Origin: Zingiber officinale
Lineage: Eukaryota > Streptophyta > Magnoliopsida > Zingiberales > Zingiberaceae
Assembly: GCF_018446385.1 (NCBI RefSeq)
Contig: NW_024589889.1
Coordinates: 1-64,000 of the forward strand
Reading direction: 5' to 3'
DNA length: 64,000 nucleotides
Part shown: one piece after another, positions 24,544-35,674 of the stretch
How positions within the stretch are numbered: the stretch's first letter is position 1
How the letters are laid out: every line of letters starts with the position of its first letter
Program-made: the position numbers and the translations under genes
Notes under the pieces: model-generated
Databases searched by the model: none
What the model saw: only the letters and a program-made list of their open reading frames with translations
What the model was told of the DNA's origin: nothing

Positions 24544-25145
24544 ATTGTAAAATAAATCCATAATTCATGATAATTATTTTCTTATAATAAAATAAGAAAA
24601 AGGAAGGTAAATTGTTGGATATAATTAACATACACATATATGGTACATTTATGAATTATATATAAAATTGTGTAGATATCGTATCTTCTCTTATATCACA
24701 TGTTCATCACATTATTGTATGGAAGGTGAATATTATTATATATAAAATATATATTAGTGATATGGAAAGATTGGATAGATTATGATTTTAAGAAAATTCT
24801 TAATAATCATACCAAGTAAAATATACTTCCTTTCTTCTCAAGAGTTAAAAAAAATAATAAATTGGGAGATTACAATAATAAAATCAATGCTTTTGAGTGA
24901 TAAGGAAGATCAAATAGTTGAGAGACCCATATGCCCGTTCATTGGTACTAGAGAGTAGGTGTCGAAGAACTACGGTGTCAAGGATTCTGCACTATAGGTT
25001 ATACTTAAGATCACGAATCTTATCACGGTATGCTCTTTACATACTTGTTATTATTTTCAATATAGAACTGCATGATGGACAATTTTGAAGAAAATTGCTA
25101 AAATATTTGATACAACTTAAGCTTTCGCGGTCTATGCGACCAACA
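23209..25145. mobile_element. Solo LTR-like insertion (TGTTGGG...CCAACA)
   Basis: Begins TGTTGGGATG and ends GCGACCAACA, with short complementary ends TGTTGG/CCAACA. Flanking pentamers are CTTAG and CTTGG (one mismatch), as for an old LTR-element target duplication. No gag or pol is visible inside. It contains a GA microsatellite. It interrupts the SIRE-like LTR, whose sequence resumes at cttggacttttgcc. Confidence 0.65.
24479..24540. repeat. (GA)n microsatellite
   Basis: GATA units followed by about 26 uninterrupted GA units. The reverse strand gives a meaningless Ser-Leu open frame. Confidence 0.95.
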
Positions 25146-25500
25146 CTTGGACTTTTGCCAATACTTTCCACATCTATCAAGAGTTCATTCTTCCAAGACT
25201 TCCTCATCTACCAAGAACCTCTTGAATTTTTACCAACACTTGTAGAACTTTTTCACATCTGCTAAATTTCCAATTACTTTAACCAACATGGACTTTGCCA
25301 ACCTACAATTCTTATCAATTTCTATACTTGCATACTTGGCACTTATCAAATCAGATAGCTGAAACTGAAGTTGTAGCAATCTACAACCAAGTACCAACTC
25401 GGCTATGCTTAACCCTAACTTGAACCTTTTACCAATAGTTTGTAAAGTACAATGCTTGTCATGAATGCTTAGGGGATGAGTATACCAACAATCTCCTCTT

Positions 25501-26810
25501 TAAGTCAAGCCTCTTAGGGGGTGTTTGGTAGGGGGTTATCGTTGATAAGTTTGATAGGTTATCAACAAAAAACCTCGTTTGCTTTAAGTAATAAGAGACT
25601 CCTAGTAATAAACGGCTCTCGCAACATCAGCAATTTTTGGGAATACAACCCGAAATCATGATACCTTGGAAGCCTAAGGTTTTTCATAATTCCGGAGTTA
25701 TTAAATTTTTTCCCAAAATTATCCTATGTAACCCTAACATCTCTCCGCAGCCGGCCTCCTTCCATCACTCCCTCTGTCTCCGCAGTTAAATGAGCCCTAT
25801 TGTTGTCTCATGCTGAAGCCACTCTGCCTCCACTGTCGAATGAGCCCTCGCGCCACCACCTTGATCTCTGCTAGTGCCTTTTCGCCATTGTTCATGTAGG
25901 TTAATAATATAACCTTAGATAACTAATATTATTAACAATAACATTCAACCAAACATGCCTAGGATATAATTGCACCAAAAAATTCTTTATCTACAAACTA
26001 TACTGAATGATATATATATATATATATATATAATATTTTTTATTAATTAATTAGGTTGCCCTTTGATTTTTGTAACTAAGGAAATTTTCCTTGTGTAACT
26101 ATTCCGTTATCTTTTTTTTTTTTCTCTTCTTAGATTAAAAAAAAAAACAAAAAAGACATCTCTCATTTTAAAAATAAACATTTAAAAGTTGTACAATTTT
26201 AAGTTTATCATCAAAAGAGTGCTCCTAAACTCATCTAAACTGCTAAATCATTAACTTGAAAGGGCAGCTTTGCATATAAAAAAAAAAAGAAAAAGAAAAA
26301 TTGATCAACCCTCAAACAAACATGCCAATGTTGTCTTTTCTCAAACACCACTCATGCATCACATTACCCATAGCCGTTTAGAATCTTTCTTTGTTTTTTT
26401 TTTTGGCTTTTGTCATTCCAACCACCACCCAATAAGATTGTCTCAACCTCTCGACAAGTTTAAGTTGCTAATTTACACGGGAGGCATCTTTGCATTGTGA
26501 ACAATCCATCAAATGTTATTGCAAAAAATGCTTAATCAAAAGGTTTTACAATGAAGAGTTAAGGATTTTAATTCATCAAGAGAACTTTTTAGGGTTATAT
26601 TTGTCTTATATGCTTTGTCCTCATATAGTCATTCCTTTATTGTAATCCTAGAAGATCCCCTAATCTTGTAGTTTTGAAAAAACAAATGCCAGATGGACTT
26701 AAACCTATAAAATCACAAAATAAGTAGCAATTATAAATCATGTTGACTCTCATTATGGTTTTAAATTTTTTGTTTTTGTTTTTTGAGTTCTTTAAGCCTA
26801 TATATCTATT
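25501..26810. other. Spacer with a MITE-like element
   Basis: No gene. Contains the element at about 25512-25960, a TA run (26011-26032) and polypurine/polypyrimidine runs near 26110-26150 and 26280-26300. Confidence 0.4.
25512..25960. mobile_element. Candidate non-autonomous DNA transposon
   Basis: The left end ggggGTGTTTGGTaggg and right end ccaacCAAACAtgcc are complementary over about 10 bases, and the subterminal parts (gataggttatcaac / gttaataatataacc) are A/T-rich. The centre is GC-rich with two aatgagccct words (25790-25850). No clear target duplication was found. Confidence 0.5.
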
Positions 26811-28361
26811 AGTGCAATCGTGCCCTCAATGGTTAGCTTTGACCATTGTTGTGATGTTTGTGCAATGAGTTTAACTTCGATTGTATGTTTGTGTGTATGT
26901 GTTTGAGTTATGTAGAAACTTAGCAAGACACATACAAAGCTCGAGAAGCGTGTAACTCGACAAGGTTGAGTGGTGATGATGACTTAGCATGCTTAAGACA
27001 ACATGCTCAATGGCTTGGAAATTCAATATGTTGGGTCGATTAATGAAGATAAATGGGAGTGAATGGCTAATTTTTCATTTGATTTGCTCAATTCTATAAT
27101 TTTATTAACACCCAATAGAAATATAAAACAAACACAAAATATAAACACTTATCATTTTTACATAAACCACTGGTTTCTACTTCATGATCTATGGCTGGTC
27201 AATGAGTTACATCTAGAATCCTTCTATACATTCACCAACTCCAAACCTCTTACAATTTGATCTTACAATAAACAAGAAGTTATAATGTTAAATAAAAATA
27301 ATTTACAACAAGTACAAGATAGAGCTCTTCTTTTGGCTTGCTTTCACTTGTTACTTGTATTTTTTTTATGTCATTTGAATGCTTATAAGAACTACCAAAT
27401 TCTCCCCTTAAATAGCTCCTTATTCCCAATGTAACCTGCATCTAGTCAACTATCTAGCTCCCATTGAACACTTGAATTCATTGAGCTAGCTATCTGAGTT
27501 GTTTGACAATTACAGCCAATTTTTTTTGATCAATGGCTCTCTTCTTGGATTTTCGTTGTTCTAATAGCTAACTATTTTTACTTATCAGGTGACTGATCTT
27601 GGCCTCAGTCAATTAATCCACAGACAAAAATATTTAATTCACTACCTACCTAGCTTGAGTTGATTGTCTTGTTAACTCATCCATTAGTTGACACCTTCAG
27701 TCGGCTAAATCATCAACTTCAACAACTCCTAAGTTAAATTCTCTTCTAAGTTAAGTTTACCCAAAATTCAAACTACAAGTCACTCAGACTCTTGTCTCAC
27801 TTATATTTCCCTATCGAGAGGTCACGCCATTGGGATTCCTTTGCCTTGCTAAGACCTAGTCTCTTGGACTTCTTGGGCAAGAAATCGTGTCTCCAAATTC
27901 TCATCTGTTTAGTATTAGTTAATTTTCATCTACATTTTCACTACCAAGAGATTGTCTTTAGGACTTCACCAATTATACAATGTCATCCTTGATTCACCAA
28001 GATTTTGACATTCCAATAGACCTAGCCTTGGCTTTCAATACAACCTTAGTTTTTGTTTTGATTATTATCATTGTACAAGACTTTTTAAAAGAGGTTTATT
28101 TCCTTCAGTAAGGAGAAAAATAGAGAGTTAAGAGGGATGACTCATCTTACAACTTCACAAGTTGTGGAGTAGGAACTTAAGGATTTTAAACTATATTGAA
28201 TTAATTTATATTAGCTTATGCTTATTGTTTTATATTTTCAATGCTTTTTCTTGATTAACCAACACAAATATTTTAAGTCTTATATTTGCATTGAAAATTC
28301 TTTTGAGCTTCAGACCTATTTCTATTCACCCCCTTGCTAGAATCACCACTAATCCTAACAA
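26811..28361. mobile_element. Composite LTR remnant region
   Basis: The left edge (tattagtgcaatcgtgcc) and right edge (attcacccccttgctagaatcaccactaatcctaaca) look like the start and end of a plus-strand LTR of the SIRE-like family. The middle (27060-28015) reads like the same family in minus orientation (cataaaccactggtttctacttc, the word-rich zone 27590-27720). This suggests one LTR inside another, but the boundaries are not resolved. Confidence 0.4.
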
Positions 28362-29636
28362 AAATCTCCTTTTTGGATGTAGGAAAACCCTATACAATAG
28401 AAATACTTCTCTACACACGATATACGAACAAAGTATAAGAGTGAAGTTTTACTAAAACTTGTAGAAGAGACTTTCAAATAGTTCTTAGTTACTTTTATCT
28501 CAAGTAGATGCAGTAGAAAAGTGGATATAATGTTTGCACATGGATACCAAGAATAAGCACAACTATTGCTTATATAGATGAACCTCACATGGGCATCCAA
28601 AAACCACAATTTAGTACACTAAAAACCATCTTCAATTGATTGGAACTCAATTAAAATAGTTGTTGACAACTCAACTGGATCCTTTTTCAATCAACTTAAG
28701 TTTACTAAAGAGCACTCTATATCAAGCAGAGATCCTCTAGCCCATAATCCCTGGACCAATTCTGAACTCCTGTCCATTTATTAATGGGGTAGACTATACC
28801 CTACCTATTAAATAGGTGGGATTCAACTCACCCCACTAATGAACTTGCAAAGCTTCCCTAATCTAAAAGATCCTGGACTAGAGGATCTGCTCTGCTCTAT
28901 ATTTGAGAAGGGAGTCTTAAGTCGATTAAGTAGTTAAGTCAGCTCATTAATCGGCTAGAATCACTTCCTGTCAATTCGACCTACATTGAGATCGTGACTG
29001 TACTTGCTTACCCCTTCATAGGCCTTCTTAAGGCTTCAAGATTGAGCTTGGTCATTGAGTACAACTAGAAATCCTTATTCCTTGGTTAGAGGTTCTCTAC
29101 AAGGCCATATTAATACAATCACACAATCTCTCACAAATCATTATCTTTAAGACTTTATTGATTTGCCCAAAGACTCCATGTCTTTAGAACTTCTACCCAA
29201 AAGTTGTGTTTAGAGGATTTCCATTTGTACCCAAAGGTCACACCTCCAGAAACTTCCTTTGCGTGCTTGCCCCAAATCCTTGCTTTTAGGATTTCCAATA
29301 TCCAAGGATCAACCTACAAAACTTCCTCTATTTGCCCCCAAGAAACATACTTTTGGAACTTCTAATGCTCAAAGGTTTAGAATTTTCTTTGCCCAAAAGT
29401 TGTGCTTTTAGGACTTCATCAATTTGCCTAAAGGCCTCACTTTTGGGACTTTTGGTCCATCAAATGTCTCATACCATCCTTTACTTATATCAACCAAACT
29501 CTCTGTGGAGCCTTTCGTGTCTTTACAAATTCAATGCACATGTCAGATAGAAAACAACACACCTAATTTAAATTCTTTGCCACACATCAAAATATTTTGG
29601 TTGAACTAGATTGCTTTAGGGTTAATTATTCCAATA
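28362..29636 (-). mobile_element. SIRE-like LTR remnant, minus orientation
   Basis: Upper end ggttaattattccaata corresponds to an LTR start TATTGGAATAATTAACC. The body carries the word zone (caattgattgg, gtcgattaag, 28630-28980) and cccaaagg...cttttaggacttc phrases shared with the other copies. Confidence 0.5.
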
Positions 29637-29920
29637 ATTTGTATTCATCATCTTTCTCACATAACTTGCCAACTCATTGATAAATCATTGTTACTTAGAA
29701 TCTTGTATCTTGTATAAGCTTTAAGGAGTCTTCTTCTAGACCTTTTTTTTGCAATAATTATTTTTTACTTATCCATTTTTTACAAAAGTTGTAGCTTGCT
29801 TTTCTTTTCGCAATTGACTAGATTACTTATGCAATTCTATGTCACAAAAGAATTTATCTAATTTAGCAAGTGATAAATCCTAAGAGCAAATTTTGTATAT
29901 ATCTACTATGGGTAGTAGAA

Positions 29921-30048
29921 GAGGAACCTTGATGTAATGATAAAATTGTTACCATATGACCTAGTTATAAGTTCAAGTCGCTAAAATAGTCTATTACAAT
30001 GCATGATAAGATAACATATAATAAACTTAATGTGATCCGATTCTTTTT
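29921..30048 (+). mobile_element. Diverged Au-type SINE, plus strand
   Basis: Order gaggaaccttgatgtaatgataaaattgtt (A-box zone), agttcaagtcg (B-box GGTTCAAGTCG-like), ctattacaatgcatgataaga, then gtgatccgattcttttt follows the Au-type consensus with many changes. Target duplication not found. Confidence 0.65.
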
Positions 30049-30524
30049 TAGAATTCCATATCTACGAGAGTTTTGTGCATCAAACTGTACTCTTTTTATT
30101 TACCATGGATACCCAAAGTGAAATTCATAGGAAGATTTATGCATACCTCATGTTATCTCGGTCGTCAATGAATTCTTTAATTTTTGTGAAGTCCATTTAT
30201 AATCTCCTTAAATTGTTCAGAATTATGCTAACAGATTCTCTACCTTTCTTTGGAAGTTCTATAATTGACTCATTAATAAAGCACACTTAGCTATGTTGGA
30301 GGTAGGCATACATTCTTTTAACTCGATGAGTTTATACTAGGGTTCTTTCATGCTTGTAAAAGGTACAAACTTAATTGACCTATTGACAACTCACAATATA
30401 AGGTGATGGTAGCTTTCACATTGGCTTTTATTTCCTTTTTTAGCTTGAATACCCCATTATTTATAGGGTATGAGATCTCAAATTTATTGATGGGTGGCTC
30501 AAATTATTGACCATGTTTAATGGT

Positions 30525-30705
30525 TAAGGTATAAGGTGTTGTCACATGAGGTATTGGGATCAAAATTCGGCGTGTCTGAGCATGCCTCCCTTCATACCTT
30601 GCCATCTGCACTAATGACTAGTAGTCACCCGTATATCTCTTCCGTGTTGGCCTAGGAATGGGTTGATGGGGATGCTAAAAGCGAGTGAATCACCTTTTAC
30701 CACTT
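30525..30705 (+). mobile_element. SINE family 2 copy, plus strand
   Basis: A-box-like tggttaaggtataagg, B-box-like ttgggatcaaaattcgg, then gcgtgtctgagcatgcctccc, gactagtagtcacccg, ccgtgttggcctaggaatggg and gcgagtgaatcacctttt. The same order recurs at 44824-44903 (fragment) and reversed at 16607-16815 and 34858-35032. This is the best full-length copy in the window. Confidence 0.7.
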
Positions 30706-31138
30706 GAATTATATCATTAAAAAATATTGCATTTTAGATTTTTTAAAAATTTGTTGTATTGATAGCCTCTTGCAATGACATCTCCATTGATTTGTTAGAT
30801 CAGATTTACTAAGAGATCTACATTGATACTAATTGATGTGACAAAAGGAGTGAAACTGACAAAGCTTGAAATCTAACTCAATTTGAATACTTTTGTATAA
30901 AAATACAAGGCTCACAACTCCCTTCATCAAAACCCAAAACTTAGCACACTTTTAGATTCTATCTACTGTACCCATTTTGATCCACGTAAGAACTTACTTT
31001 TTATTAGCACACTATAAAATTCTCTAAGATAAAATTGGAAATTTCATTGTTAAGATATCACTATAACTAAAAAATATTCTAAATTATCAACTTTATCGTG
31101 GTTGGATTAATTACCATTCCAATCTAAGTTGATACATA
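30706..31138. other. Spacer, probably Copia interior
   Basis: No coding signal seen. It lies next to the gag remnant and is likely decayed element DNA. Confidence 0.35.
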
Positions 31139-32569
31139 CTATATCCATGAAATTACACTCTTAGGAACCCAATATTTATTGGAACTCCTTGGATACACCA
31201 TGTACTCACTAGAGATAACATCCTTAGATACTTTTCTAATCATATTTTTAGACTTCTTAGAAGTCTTAGTTATACTAGTTTCATCAAGATCAATACTAGA
31301 GATAGTCTTCTTTACAATCTTGACTTGACTCCTATACCTAAGATTTTTTCCGTAGTTATATGAAACCTTATCATAGGATGACACACTATCCTTAGACATT
31401 GTTTTGTGACCCAATCTCTTCTTGTCCTTAGATATTTCTTGCCTACCTAGTCATAGTCTTTGTTTCTTCGACCCATTAACCTCATTTGTTATTTCCTAAG
31501 GGTCTTTTCAAATTTAATAAATCTGAACCTCAAAACTTAATTTTCCACCTCTAAATTCTTAATTCTTGATTTTTCATATTTGCCTTGGTCATTTCACTTT
31601 CTAGGCATATGTCTATTCTTTTTTGGGTTCTTTGTCTATATTACTCCCTTCATTTCTATCCTTAGATAAGATAGTTCTAGTATAATATGATTTAAAAATT
31701 ATCTTTAGATTTATTATACTTTCTCTTTTTATGATAATAAGCACTAAATTCATAAAACTTACTTCTAGCATATTTCTTCCCTTAATTTTGAGCTTCCTCC
31801 CTTGTCTTTACTTGGATGTCTCCCTCTTGGACATTGATTCCAATAGTGTCTTCATCGGTTGAATGAGAAGTACATTATATGCTCCTTACCCTTCTATACT
31901 AAGGGTTTGACTTCCTTTTGCCTTTGATGTCACTAGAACTTTCTTCTTTGTCAATTTTTGATGCTTGCTTTTATCGCACTATTTTTTCTACATTCAAAAG
32001 TAAATAATATGAGCTTTATTTTAATAATTAAAATTATTATACCTTGATGAGTTAGACTCTCTATGCTTGTCGAGGTGACATTAGCCTTCCTATTGACTTT
32101 GGATGTTGCCGGTTCCTTTGGTTTCAGTATTAATTGTTTATCTTTCCCCTCAGTTCTTGAGGTAGATGTTTCTTCATCTTCCTCCATCTTGGATGTCGAG
32201 CATCTATCAACCTCCAAGTCCACTTGTTTTAGGGTCAACGAATCTCTTTCCTTGAGCTCGTCTTTACTTTGCATTTAGATGGATCTTCATTTCTCTATAT
32301 ATCCATTTGGAAGAAGATCTATGTTCTTGCCTTCCATTGAGCAAAGCCTTCTAATCTGAAAGGCAGTGGAAATCAAATGGCATAGCCAAATTCATCTCCG
32401 ACCTCCATTGTGAAATCACAGCTTCCTCTAGCATGAGTTGTTGCGATAGTCAGTCTGATGAATAACGACTTTGCTCTGATACTATTTGCTAGGCATCAAA
32501 GGGCTCAAAATCACACCTTCTTCCTCTAACACTATGCTCCATCAGTTGAGAGTTTTTCAGAGTTGTCTG
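31139..32569 (-). pseudogene. Copia gag region of a minus-strand SIRE-like element, broken
   Basis: Reading down the minus strand from the PBS, a frame at 32274-31951 gives SLTLKQVDLEVDRCSTSK, an acidic Ser/Thr stretch and FTFECRKNSAIKASIKN, the position of the zinc knuckle but without its His and last Cys. A second frame (31414-31139) ends YPRSSNKYWVPKSVISW, from the gag-to-pol spacer. Frames are shifted between the two. There is no protease, integrase or RT, so the element is truncated at its low-coordinate end. Confidence 0.6.
32473..32484 (-). promoter_or_regulatory. Second PBS-like site
   Basis: The minus strand reads TAGTATCAGAGC, one base from the usual TGGTATCAGAGC, preceded by CCTAGCAAA, which resembles an LTR end. 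It sits 97 bp inside the true PBS. Confidence 0.5.
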
Positions 32570-32581
32570 GTTCTGATACCA
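32570..32581 (-). promoter_or_regulatory. Primer-binding site (initiator tRNA-Met type)
   Basis: Minus strand ...CCTAACA-AG-TGGTATCAGAAC. TGGTATCAGA is the usual Copia PBS next to the 5' LTR, so the LTR at 32584-34604 is the 5' LTR of a minus-strand element. Confidence 0.85.
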
Positions 32582-32583
32582 CT

Positions 32584-34604
32584 TGTTAGGATAGGTGACG
32601 TCACTAAAGGGTGTGAATACTGATTCTCTTTGATTCGATCAATTGTTTGTGTGCTTGTCTATAAAAGATTAATACACATCAAAAATAAATACAAGAAGTA
32701 AAAAATAAGTATAAGAACACAAGGTTTTATATTGTTCGAAACCTTTGGTTCATACTCCATGACCTACCATTATAGAAATAACACTACTATCTTTCTCATT
32801 ATCATATACTTTAATTCAGAGGAGGATACGTCTCTTAAATTTATATTCTTTACAAGCAACAAAAACAAAGATATAATAAAGAATATAAACAATACAAATG
32901 AAACATTTACAAAAATGAATCTCACTTTGATTGCTTTGTTATTGGTTTATATTGCCTTTTGAAGGTCTAAACATGCAACAACACTCCGCTATATCCCTAA
33001 GAACTGGCATTGAAGATGTCTATGAAACCTTCCTTTATAACATTTAGGTCAAGGTTTATGCCCTCCTAATAGTCAATTGATAGTGCACATTAGTTGATTA
33101 ATCCATTGAATTTGATTGTTTTATCTACATAACGACTCTTTCTAACTCAACTTTGACCATATCAATCAATTGCTCATTACTAACAATTGGCTGCTACCTA
33201 AACAGTTGAGTACTGTAATCAATTTTTATATTTGCTTGAATAATGATAGTAGTCAACTGCTCTACTCTATTAATCAACTAATGATAATCAATCAAGTTGA
33301 TCAGTCAAGTTTTAGACAATCTATTTCCTCCAACAGTGTTATTAGTTGATTGCTCATACCCAACAATCGACTAATATATAATAAACCCTCCTTAAATCCC
33401 CTCAAACCTCAAACTTAACGACTTTAGAGGTCATCAGTCAATTGCTAGTCCCTAGTAATCGACTGATTCCTCTATTCGAGTCTTCCCAAAGCTAGGTTCT
33501 CACAGTGCCTAGTATCCAACCTACTAGGACTTCTCTCGCTTCAAATATGTTCATCTTTGATCTACCAAAACTTCATCTGTCTGACATCCGATCAATCTTA
33601 ATCTACCAGGACTTCCCTTCTTGTGCCAAGTATCTCATCAATCTTGACCTGTCAGGATTCCATCATTGCCAAATATTTGATCCTCCTTAGACATGTTTGA
33701 ACTTTTCATCTCATGTTAAGTAATTCAGTTAACTTTAACCTATCGATACTTTACCAATGTCAACCATCTAGTCCTCTTTGACTTGTTTGCACTTCTCATC
33801 TCATGCCTAACATCTGGTCCTCCACAACCTATTAAAGATTCCATCCATGAGCCAAGTGTCTAATTTTTCATAATACACTTGGACTTCACCTATCTCATGT
33901 TAAGTGTTTGGTCTTCCATAACTTACTTAGACTTCACCCTTGCCAACTCTCTACTAGAATTCGGACCACCAAGTGTCTGATCAACGGTGACCTATTTAAA
34001 CTTCTCCGCTTGTCAACTCCTTGTTAGACTTCCAACCATCAAATATCTGATTAACCGTGATTGAGTTAGATTTCTCCATTATTAAGTATCTGATTAACTT
34101 TGAGTTATTTGACCTTTTGTTCAATCAATACTATTTTTTTATCGAACCAGGTAACACCAAACTTGGGGCCAACACGACCCTATGAAAATTTTCACCAACC
34201 ACTAGGATAAATCGGGAAGTGCTCGCGACGGACAATTTAGAAGCCCAACATTCCGTGGTTGCGTGCCCCATTTGGGAAAAAACTCTTGTCAATGCCTCGT
34301 AACCGAGAATCGAACCGTGAATGCTTATGTGACAACTTGACGGCCTTCCACTGCACCATAGCCTCGGGCTGACGGACAGTCCAAAAGGGCAACATCCCGT
34401 GGTTGCGTGCCTTATTTAGAAGAAAAATTCCTGCCAATGGTCCGTAGTCGGGGATCCAACCGCAGATGTCTATATGATAACTTGACGTTCTTCCACTACA
34501 TCATAGCCCCGTGGCTCAATCAATGAATTTATTGATAAATATTAAAATTCAACTTGAATGAATTCAAACTTGATCGACATTACTAGAGGTTAATTGCTCC
34601 AATA
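32584..34604 (-). mobile_element. 5' LTR of a minus-strand SIRE-like Copia element, carrying a SINE insertion
   Basis: Lower end TGTTAGGATAGG next to the PBS; upper end aattgctccaata. Removing the SINE at 34130-34515 leaves about 1.63 kb. The landmarks are present: aggttttatattgttcgaaacctttggttc (32721-32750), the word zone with AGTCAATTG/ATCGACT (33060-33480) and tandem-like ctagtgtccgatcaacc..gacttc phrases (33500-34120). Confidence 0.8.
34130..34515 (-). mobile_element. Dimeric tRNA-derived SINE with A-tail and 9-bp target duplication
   Basis: On the minus strand two related heads follow each other. The first (34512-34371) reads CTATGATGTAGTGGAAG...GGTTGGATCCCCG, the second (34367-34227) CTATGGTGCAGTGGAAG...GGTTCGATTCTCG; these are A- and B-box-like. 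Both share the body GCACGCAACCACGG. A unique tail follows and ends in ATAAAAAAATAG. The flanks tcaatcaat (34121-34129 and 34516-34524) are identical, so the whole dimer inserted as one unit. Confidence 0.85.
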
Positions 34605-34857
34605 ATTTATAGATAATTCTTTTATTTATTTAGTTAACATTAGGATGACTGATATGATCTCATGAAAGTTTTCTATCGGTTGTCAGTATAAATAAACAAA
34701 TACTCACAGTGAACGATTCATCTATCCATTCTTTTTAGGTCAATCGTTTATTAAAAAAAATTTATTTATTAATTTGTCAAATTAAGATTCATCATTAGAT
34801 GTTTGAAAAATAAAGGAGATGTGGCACCATTTGTCCTAGGATAATTTAGCGATAATT

Positions 34858-35032
34858 CATGTGACAAAAGACGATTCGCTCGACCCCCTAATGTTCTATC
34901 AACCCGTCCTCAAATCAATATGAAGGAGGTAAATAATAGATGACTATTAATCATTAATGTATAAAGAATATATGCTTGGACATGTCGAATTTTGACCCCC
35001 AAAATTTCATATAATAATATCTCACGCCTACA
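34858..35032 (-). mobile_element. SINE family 2 copy upstream of the AT-hook gene
   Basis: Order gacaaaagacgattcgctcgaccccc, aacccgtcctcaaatcaatatgaaggaggtaaataatag, cttggacatgtcgaattttgaccccc is the reverse complement of the 30525 copy. A second, shorter piece (ggtaaaacatgatttgctcagcgccccgtcaat) follows at 35048-35095. Confidence 0.65.
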
Positions 35033-35159
35033 ATTTATTGATAATTTACATGGTAAAACATGATTTGCTCAGCGCCCCGTCAATTTATTGATAATTCATA
35101 ATCTTTATTCAGCGTTGCGTTTTAAAAATTTTAGTAGCAAATTAGAAGTCGCAGTGCGA

Positions 35160-35674
35160 CCCCTGACCCGTGACGTTATCACCCGATCCAACCTTGGCTT
35201 TCCGCGGTTCGACTCGAAACTCGAATGGTATTCTCACGTACCTCGCTCGTGACTCGACCTTTTGGATCCTTCTTGTTCCAATCCGCCTTCGACGCTTCTG
35301 CCGCCGTCTTTCTTTCGTCGATTCAGCAAAGCGGCGATATCAAGCAAGGTAAACCAGGCATGCAATTGGGATTAATCTTGATCTGTTTGATTGTAGGAGT
35401 TCGAATTCCACTTGAATGGCTTGTTCCTTCATTGAATTGATCGCGTTTTAAGATCTGGCTTTCGTTTTTCACCCTATTTTTCTGAGAGATATTCTAGGGT
35501 TTTTTTTTTTTTGGCTATGCGTGTTTTGTTCTTGCGCTAGGTTTTATTGCTTATTCCGTGTTGGTCTAGATTGGAATCGATTGGCGAGCTCGAGCAAAGG
35601 CGGCGGCTTCAATCACAATTCCATTCCGAGCAGACGAGCGCGTGACAATTAGATTTGGATTGGACGGACGAGTA
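35160..35674 (+). promoter_or_regulatory. 5' leader of the AT-hook/PWWP-like gene, with probable leader intron
   Basis: GC content rises at 35160. A donor CAAG|GTAAAC at 35348/35349 and an acceptor such as GGTCTAG|ATTGG at 35569/35570 would remove a leader intron of about 220 bp containing a T-run before the acceptor. If so spliced, an upstream ATG at 35225 would open a roughly 69-codon uORF ending TAG at 35650-35652, 22 nt before the main ATG. The splice sites are inferred. Confidence 0.5.

Larger units (their letters stand above)
22031..25500 (-). mobile_element. SIRE-like LTR, minus orientation, split by a second LTR
   Basis: The upper end reads GAGTATACCAACA (25500), followed on the plus strand by atctcctcttt, the complement of a polypurine tract, so this is a 3' LTR of a minus-strand element. 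The lower boundary is uncertain. Its word-rich zone (22280-22760) has many GTCGACT/ATTGACT words and two tandem copies of a 41-bp unit containing agccgactgaattatcc (22573-22655). A 1937-bp LTR is inserted at 23209-25145. Confidence 0.6.

Noticed and set aside
24304-24561. Minus-strand Ser-Leu repeat frame
   Set aside because: Translation of a GA/CT microsatellite.
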